A program made the translations under genes and the position numbers. The notes below the pieces were generated by a model that was not told where the DNA came from, searched no databases, and saw nothing but the letters and a program-made list of their open reading frames with translations. DNA of 64,000 nucleotides, from positions 4,582,001 through 4,646,000 of the forward strand of contig NC_077243.1 of NCBI RefSeq assembly GCF_947179165.1, given 5' to 3'. This DNA is from Solanum dulcamara (Eukaryota; Streptophyta; Magnoliopsida; Solanales; Solanaceae). Below, in pieces: positions 57,260 through 64,000 of this stretch (its first letter is position 1; each line of letters begins with the position of its first letter).

Positions 57260-58419
57260 GAGAAGAAGATTATTAAGGCACGTACATAAAATCGAATCCT
57301 CACTAATAAAGTAAAAATTGATATTATGAAATCAACTACACTACTACTAAGATTCTTCAAAAAAGTTACTCGATCTGCTCTCCGTAGAATAATTGTCGTT
57401 CCATATAAAATGAAATAGAGATTAGAAAATACCCCCTCTAGTTCATATTACATGATGAATTTGTGAGAATTTTTTCATAACTCAAAATAAGTAAATTATT
57501 CAAAATTCAAGAAAATTGTTGAGGCTTTTTTTCATATTTTTGTAATGAGTTCTTTTTTAAAAAAAAACTATTTTACATTTGTCTAAGAAACTAATTTGGA
57601 AATAATCAAAAAGATTAGCCTTTAATTTTTATCCTTAATTTTTTTTGGAACTAGATGGAGTATAGAATATGAAATAAGAAACCTACCGTACCTTATAGAA
57701 TTGCTTGGTTGCATGTACCAGGAAAAGATAAAAAGTTGTCCTATTTTTTTGGGTTTATGTTCAATATAACAGTGATTCAACAAGCATCATCTTAGTTACT
57801 AGTATATATTTCTAAAGAAAACTGTTGTCCTTATTATCAACAAAATAGCACGTACCATTAGCAAATAATCATGGCAAAGTTTGTTCACTACATGTAATTA
57901 AACATTGAAATTAAGTTGAATTTATAAGTTCAAAGCAATTAATTAATTAAAACCTTCTTGTGATAGAGCGTCAAGGACATTAGTTCCACCGTCGGAGAGA
58001 ATATGTCCGCGGCGGCGTGCTTCCTCCTCTTCCAGCCTCCGCCATTCAGCTCTAATCGCCGCTTTGATACCGTACCTTTCTCCGACGAGTAGGTCCCATC
58101 TAAATATTTGCGAGAGGCTATTCATCATATCATCAAGTTCCTCATCTTTCATGTCCAATAGAGTGTTCACCGTGAACCCTAACTCCGCTATCTTAGCGGC
58201 CGTGTAATAGCGTATGCCGTACGCTTGAAACAACTCCTCCAGTCCTCCTAGCTCCCTCGTACTCCGTATGGAGTATGATGATGTTGGGAGCGGCTGCTGT
58301 GGTGGTGGTGGTGGTAGAGGTAGAGGAGGTTGTGGTGGCGCCACCGGTTCTAATAGACGGCTTGGTGGTGGCATTGCACCTCTTGGGTCCCACTTGAACA
58401 AGAAAGCTTCTGGGTCCAT
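55553..58419 (-). CDS. FLO/LFY: FLORICAULA/LEAFY floral meristem identity factor
   Basis: Plant-specific nuclear transcription factor that switches shoot meristems to flowers and activates floral organ genes. Three exons on the minus strand, 58419-57954, 57008-56641 and 55921-55553 (stop TAA), give 400 aa; intron positions are the two conserved in LEAFY genes. It starts [20 protein letters not shown]; a Pro-rich stretch (26-45) precedes the SAM-type oligomerisation domain (~58-125, '[20 protein letters not shown]'). A variable Gly/Glu-rich linker (~165-225) follows, then the helix-turn-helix DNA-binding domain (~230-385) with '[20 protein letters not shown]', '[20 protein letters not shown]' and '[20 protein letters not shown]'. 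It ends [10 protein letters not shown], as in tobacco NFL and petunia ALF. Residue 126 is Trp where relatives usually have Arg. Intact and probably functional. Confidence 0.98.
57212..57260. repeat. (AT)n microsatellite
   Basis: ACACACA followed by roughly 22 TA units with one interruption, outside the exons, just beyond the exon 2 acceptor side of LEAFY intron 1. Confidence 0.95.
57430..57663. mobile_element. Stowaway-like MITE in LEAFY intron 1
   Basis: It begins TACCCCCTCTAGTTCATATT and ends GGAACTAGATGGAGTA, inverted ends with TA at each border, as in Tc1/mariner-derived Stowaway elements. It is AT-rich and non-coding, inside the 945-bp first intron. Confidence 0.75.
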
Positions 58420-58496
58420 GTTTATTAGACTAGCGGAGTATAATAAAAGCACACACTCGGGGTTAATATGGAGTGAAAGGGTGAAAAAATTCTTGC

Positions 58497-58506
58497 TTCT
58501 TATAAG
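58497..58506 (-). promoter_or_regulatory. Possible TATA box of the LEAFY gene
   Basis: 'TCTTATAAGA' (palindromic) lies about 80 bases upstream of the LEAFY ATG on the minus strand. Position and sequence fit a TATA element; there is no other support. Confidence 0.4.
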
Positions 58507-61500
58507 AGTTGAATAAATTTCGAATATAAAAAAATGTTTACACCACCATCACTGCTCACGTATATTTTATGCTCTTCAGATTCATGTATTATTGTGCTTG
58601 CCTAGGAAATAAGTTGCGTAGCGTTTACTTGGATCCTTCTTGATCCTTTTTACATAACATTCTCGATCGCACAAGAGAACTGGCTTTCTCTCTGTTTCCA
58701 TCATTAAACTAGCATTTGGCCACCCTACCAAACGAAAGAAGTCGCTACACCATTAGCTTACTTATTAGGTAATTCTATATGAGTTTAATATATACATGAT
58801 CAATATAATAATGTTTTCATCATTAGGTTACGTTTAACATTATATAACTTGTAATTTGTTTTATTTAAAAAATTACAAGTCTAACGTTGTGAGGAAATAT
58901 ATGTATCCTAGACATTATTTAGATGACTTGATAGTACAAAAATATTTACTATATTGATAGTGTACATGATTACTTAAACTCATTAAAGAAAAATCATTTG
59001 ATAAGTTTTACTAATTGATAACTCGATAAATACGGTAGCTAACCTATACTATTATAAGTTAAAATTTACTAAGCTTTTACTTTATAATTCCTCTAGTTTA
59101 TATTAAGTAAATTGTTGGGGTACGATATATCTTTTGAGAAAAATATTTAAGGACAAAAATTAAAAGCTATTTTTTATTATTATCTTTTTGATTATTCCTA
59201 AATTCTTCTCTTAGAAAACGTAGAATGTACATAAGAATCTTACTTCATATGGGAAAAAAATCACAACGATTCTCCTAAACTTTGAACAATACACTTATTT
59301 ATGAATTATAAAAAAAAATCAGCAATTCACTTAATATGGACTAGAGAGAGTAATATATACTATCAGTACAGTAAAAAGATATCTTGAAATAACCTCAATT
59401 TGTAATGATAAAAGTCAAAATACATGTTATTACTCCAAAGAGGAGATCATGAGTTTGTTTTGACACCATATACATAAAAAAACGTTTGTTTTTATTGTAA
59501 GTTTGAAAATATAGTTTTTCAGGGATAGGATCAGAGATAAGTGAATAGCAATGTGCTTTTCTGCATTTGCATACAGAGAGAAGGTACGGATACAACAGTT
59601 GAATTAATTTAGCTTTTTAGGAAGAGGGGGTTGGGACTAGACTAGTTCTAATCAGACTAGGGAATTGGGAAGCAACGTAAACTAGTCAGACAAACACGGC
59701 GAGTCTCTATTTTCTACATCTTGTTCCGACTATATGGACACCACTTTCCCGACCGTTCTCATTTTAGAAAGTTTTTCTAATTCTCTGCGCATACTCCATC
59801 CGTTCATTTTTACCTCTTTATTTGTTCAAATATAAAATTCTTATTTTTATTTATCACTTGTAACATATTACATCAATTAATATAGATATTATAATAAAAT
59901 ATGTATATCAATCATTATTTTAAGGACTGCAAAATTCAGAGTAGACAAATATAAATAAAATTAATATATATTCTATTTACACTTGTTAGACCACCAAGGT
60001 TAATTTATTAGATAATTAACTAAAAATTATGTTGATTTTTAAAAGATATGAATGGAAAATGAAGACTTTATGACTTTTTATAAGAGTTGCGATTTTTGCT
60101 AAGACTTTTCTAAAGGGTTTTGACCTTTTAGATAAGGTATAATAATCACTTGTTTACGCTATGCTTTATTGTCTATAAATAGAAGATTTTTCTCTCATTT
60201 TTAAACAACGAATTTTTAGACTTTTTCTTTAACTACCAAATCTAGTATTCTAGGTGCAGTATACTGTTGTTGAGTGGTTCTCTGACATCGTGATTTTAGG
60301 TCTCGATTCACCGGTGAGTAAGATCGTTTTATCCTGATATGATATATTCCATAAACCTCGAATACTTGAAGAAATAATTTCCTTAAAGTCACATTGTGCA
60401 TTCATTTAGCTAGAAATTAACAACAAATTTCATAGCTAATTTTATATTTTCTAGTAATTATCACTAGAGATTTTTTATTAAAATTTATATGAGATATTTG
60501 CTCAAGTGGGGACCGTACGTGAAGGAAATTAATTAAAGGATTCAGTTGAAGTTGAAGCCTGAAGGGGACCAAAGTTAAGAATTACACTAGTTAATATTAC
60601 TTGGCAAGTTAAAGTCTGATATATATATATATATATGCAGGGAAGTACATAGTTGCAGCAAGAAGCATAAGATACAACAGAGTAAGGGGTTAAGCCTAAT
60701 AATCTTTCTGTAATCTAATAAGGCTGTTCCCCTTTATACTTTACAAACACAAAAATATAGTTATTCTCTCTTTCATGATTTCATTCATATTTTCTAATCG
60801 GATTCCTCTATACTTGCCTCTATTTGCTAGTCATGAAAACAAAAAATTACTTTGTTAAGATTTTCAAAATTGAAATTGCAGTTAAAATTGTGTTTGATCA
60901 TAGTTTTTTCAATTAAAAAAATATAAAATATTATTTGAACATGAAATATATTTTAAATGAAGTTATTTTATGAAAATAAAAACTTAGAATTTTTTCGAAA
61001 ATAAAATAAATTAAAAAATGAAAACAAGATTTTTGGTGTTACATCCTCTATTGTTGCTTATTTTTAATATAGAAATGTTATTTAACTACATAAAATTTAA
61101 TGATGATAAAATAAAGAGAATAGGAATTTCAATGTGTCAATCGTGGATATATATTGAAATAATAAAGCAAATAAAGAAAAGGAAAAAAAGTATTCAAGTA
61201 AAACACAGGAGGGGATACAAGACACTATTATTCTCGAGAGGACTAAATTATAGATAAAAGAAAGATTAAAAATATAAAAATCATATGTGAGATTTGAACC
61301 TTTGGGCTCAATTCTAGACGGAAAAAAGTACAATAAGATAGACGTGAGATTTGAAATTTCAATTTCATTTATAAAAATGCATCTGATAAATATTGAACCA
61401 TAGAACTCTTTGAGCTTGGGTATACACATATATTATTTAAGTAAGTAAAATAAAAAAAAAAGTATTATTAAACATGGTCTAAGAAGGAAGAACAAGGGCT

Positions 61501-63442
61501 TACATGAACATGATGCCCATACTTATAAATACACCCTTGTGATCATCCTTAACCAACAAACTTCAATTTCGAATCTTGATAATAGAAAAATTATTGATAG
61601 AGACTATTTTCTATTTAATTAAGACCTACGTAACATCAATCTAAATTAATTTGGCCTGTTAATGTCAGATACAAATGGTTCAACAAAAAAAAATCATAAA
61701 TATATATGCACGGATACATAAATATTGGTGATTATTATAAGAAAATTCATTATATATATAAATATTAAATCACAAATTCAATAATTAAAGCGAATTATAA
61801 ATTTGATTACTAGATCAAAATTCATAAACTTTAAACTCTAGCTTCATCTCGGGATAATTGTTACATAATTTATGCATAATATAATAATCCTCCTAAGAGT
61901 TTATTTCATTTGTTTTGGAGAATAATGTATTTATCTTCTTTTTTTTAAAAAAAGTATTTGTCATTTATCATCCACATTTTATGACTTTCATATTTTTTAT
62001 TCACCTTATTGTACGTCAACATTAATAATTTAAATTAATCTCTCAACTACTTCACTGGTCTGAATTTATATGCTTATTTCTATTTCAGGACTAGTCGAAA
62101 TATTTAACATTTTTCAAAAGTACAATTCCATATGGAGCAACTAACTATATTAAATTTGGAAATGATCCTTTTAACAAAATAGTTTTTATAAACTAAGTAG
62201 TATTTTTAATAATTTTTTATAACAGTATTATACATAAAATATTCGTACGGAACCACAAAGATCTGGTCAACCTTAAGACTATAAATTTGAACCTATGAAA
62301 TGATGACACGTACTGATAGAGCAGCGTACGGATTTTATAAAATTTTGTCGCTCTGTTGCAGAGAGTCATTGCATTAGATTCGCAGAATTCAATATCCAGC
62401 TTTAACTTCTTTGGACTTTCTTTGCTTTTGTCTCTTCTGATACTAAAACAAAAAATATTCTTACAAAAATTTAAATTCAATTTGAAGTTGTACTTAAGAT
62501 TTAAAAAATAACTTATAGTATCGTTTGATTTAATACGATGCTTAAGGGAAAAAAAAGACTTTTAAAAATTATGATCTAAATATAGATATTCGTATGGTTG
62601 TAAATTATTTCATTAAGGATAAAATGATAGTTTTAAGGTTTAAATGTTTTTAATTATAGTAAGATGACATTTTTTTTGTATTTAAGTACATTCAAATATG
62701 GACGTATTCCAAATATTCTTTGAAAAGATATAAACTAATACAATTCTATCTTCAACTTTAGCTCCACAAATTTTTAAAACAGTGAAAAATATTTAAAATC
62801 TATGGCCAAACGCCTCTTATATTTTTTTTAAAAAAATTAGACGATACGTAAAATTATATTAAAAATATATAATATTATTACATGATTTAGTCAATTGACT
62901 TATTTATAAAAAACTATCGAGAGAAATTCTCACCCCTAAATTAGTCTTTAATAGCCATATTATGCATGCTATCTTATTATATTTAACATGAAAAAATATC
63001 TTCTTATTTGTAAAAGTCCAAAAGTTTTCTTCGAGAAAATATAAACAGATAAGGTAGAGAATACTTTTTAAATTAGCATAACACAGGCAATAATTAGTTG
63101 GTTCTTGATTGTATACTTAATTTTTCTTGTACCTCGACCACCCCGCCAAACACAGAAAGAAACAAAGAAATTGAAGAGATAAAAGTTGCTAAAAGGCTAA
63201 AAAATGTTTCAAAGTGTTAATGATGACATGTCCCTAAATCTCAGAGTTTTGATTTAATAGCAAATGTCAGGTCAGTGAAAAGATAGTTAGCAAGATTCAC
63301 TTGTATATATTGGTTAATGTTCTAATTTGAATGCCGTTTAATTAATTGTCTAAATTAAGCATAATTAGGAAAGTATTTTGGGAAACTTACCTAAATGTAC
63401 ATTTTGGCCATCTATAGTTTACCATTATAGCCAAGGTAAACC
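58507..63442. other. LEAFY upstream region, gene-free
   Basis: About 5 kb of AT-rich DNA upstream of LEAFY with no supported gene; it presumably holds its regulatory sequence. It includes one Stowaway-like MITE (59087-59352), a possible half of another near 59787-59960 ('actccatccgttcattttt'), a short (AT)n tract at about 60618-60638, and 'ggaccgtacgtgaagg' near 60509. Open frames at 61018-61429 and 62217-62480 are low-complexity and not called. Confidence 0.5.
59087..59352. mobile_element. Stowaway-like MITE upstream of LEAFY
   Basis: 'ctctagtttatattaagt' at the left and 'acttaatatggactagagag' at the right are inverted. The element is related to the one in LEAFY intron 1 ('CTCTAGTTCATATT') and lies 0.7 kb upstream of the LEAFY ATG. 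Confidence 0.72.
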
Positions 63443-63973
63443 CTGCTCCATTGGTCTATCTTTACTTATCCATTATATTTAAAATAAATGTCTAACAATA
63501 CTTGTCCTGTTTGAAAAATCAATGAATTATTTACCCATTTGTGTCCATTTTACCATTGCTACTCCCTCTATCCAACAATAGTTATCCACTATTAACTTGA
63601 TACAGAATTAAGAAACAGTAAATGATAAGGGTAATTTTATGAAATCACTCTTATTAAATACAAATCATCTAAACATTGAAAAATAAATAGTATTTAATAG
63701 GAAGGGTAAAACAGACACATCCTGATAAATTGTTCATTGGTTTTATAAACAAGACAAGTATTACTGTTTGACATTCCAAAATAGTATAGTGGACAAGTAA
63801 AGATAGACAGTGGGAGTATTAGATACTACTATTCAATATCTAATACATTTTCCAAAGTATTAAATTTAATATATTCAAAGAATAATATAAAATATATTAC
63901 CCCTATTATTTATTATTTCTTAAGGTGTGTGTCAAATCAATAGTGGATAATTATTATTGGACAAAGAGAGTAT
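63443..63973. mobile_element. Two interleaved Stowaway-like inverted repeats
   Basis: Pair B: 63443-63554 faces 63704-63819 ('tctatctttacttatcc' with 'ggacaagtaaagataga'; 'atttacccatttgtgtcc' with 'ggtaaaacagacacatcc' less exactly). Pair A: 63559-~63650 faces ~63890-63973 ('ctccctctatccaacaatag' with 'attattggacaaagagag'; 'gttatccactatt' with 'aatagtggataat'). The order is B-left, A-left, B-right, A-right, so the pairs overlap rather than nest. No coding sequence. Confidence 0.78.
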
Positions 63974-64000
63974 CTAATATCTATACACTTCAGTTGTATA

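Noticed and set aside
58268..58516. 82-codon Gly-rich frame on the + strand
   Set aside because: It is the reverse complement of the proline-rich start of LEAFY exon 1; the glycines are the shadow of proline codons.
61018..61429. Opposing 79- and 110-codon frames
   Set aside because: AT-rich low-complexity translations (Lys/Ile or Phe/Leu); no support.

Overview
The window is nuclear DNA of a flowering plant, almost certainly a member of the nightshade family (Solanaceae). It is AT-rich with widely spaced, intron-rich genes. It carries a FLORICAULA/LEAFY gene whose protein closely resembles the tobacco and petunia orthologues. It also holds TS-type SINEs ending in (TTG)n and several small inverted-repeat elements typical of nightshade genomes. 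I see no sign of a bacterial or viral replicon, CRISPR array, rRNA or tRNA gene.

Five protein-coding genes could be assembled exon by exon with every junction in phase. (1) A WD40-repeat protein with an N-terminal coiled coil, + strand, 1476-9302, 7 exons, 573 aa. (2) A BONZAI-type copine, + strand, 13720-23226, 16 exons, 580 aa, two C2 domains plus a vWA domain; its first intron appears to start with GC. (3) An AP2/ERF transcription factor, + strand, 24594-25882, 2 exons, 273 aa. (4) Glycyl-tRNA synthetase, + strand, 50409-55140, 9 exons, 621 aa. (5) FLORICAULA/LEAFY, - strand, 55553-58419, 3 exons, 400 aa. Genes 4 and 5 are convergent, with only about 0.4 kb between their stop codons.

Between the ERF gene and glycyl-tRNA synthetase lies about 24 kb (26-50 kb) without an intact gene. 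From 29.4 to 42.9 kb it is a graveyard of pseudogenes and repeats: two decayed copies of a PAM16/TIM16 (mitochondrial import motor) gene; a decayed VIM/ORTHRUS-type methyl-CpG-binding E3 ligase gene (RING and SRA parts) with an internal tandem duplication; and a large inverted repeat. The repeat arms are 2.65 and 1.76 kb around a 1.5 kb spacer, and both carry the endonuclease part of a LINE. Only the left arm was later hit by a chromodomain gypsy fragment and a SINE. At 43.5-44.1 kb is a probable organelle-DNA insertion. At 45.0-49.6 kb is a Ty1/copia element with 222-223 bp LTRs, a 5-bp target duplication, unusual TA..CA ends and a deletion that removed its integrase core.

The genes do not form a pathway; their neighbourhood is ordinary plant gene order. 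The least ordinary features are the inverted-repeat/pseudogene island, the overlapping inverted-repeat elements at 63.4-64.0 kb, the GC-AG intron of the copine, and a glycyl-tRNA synthetase model without the usual N-terminal extension.
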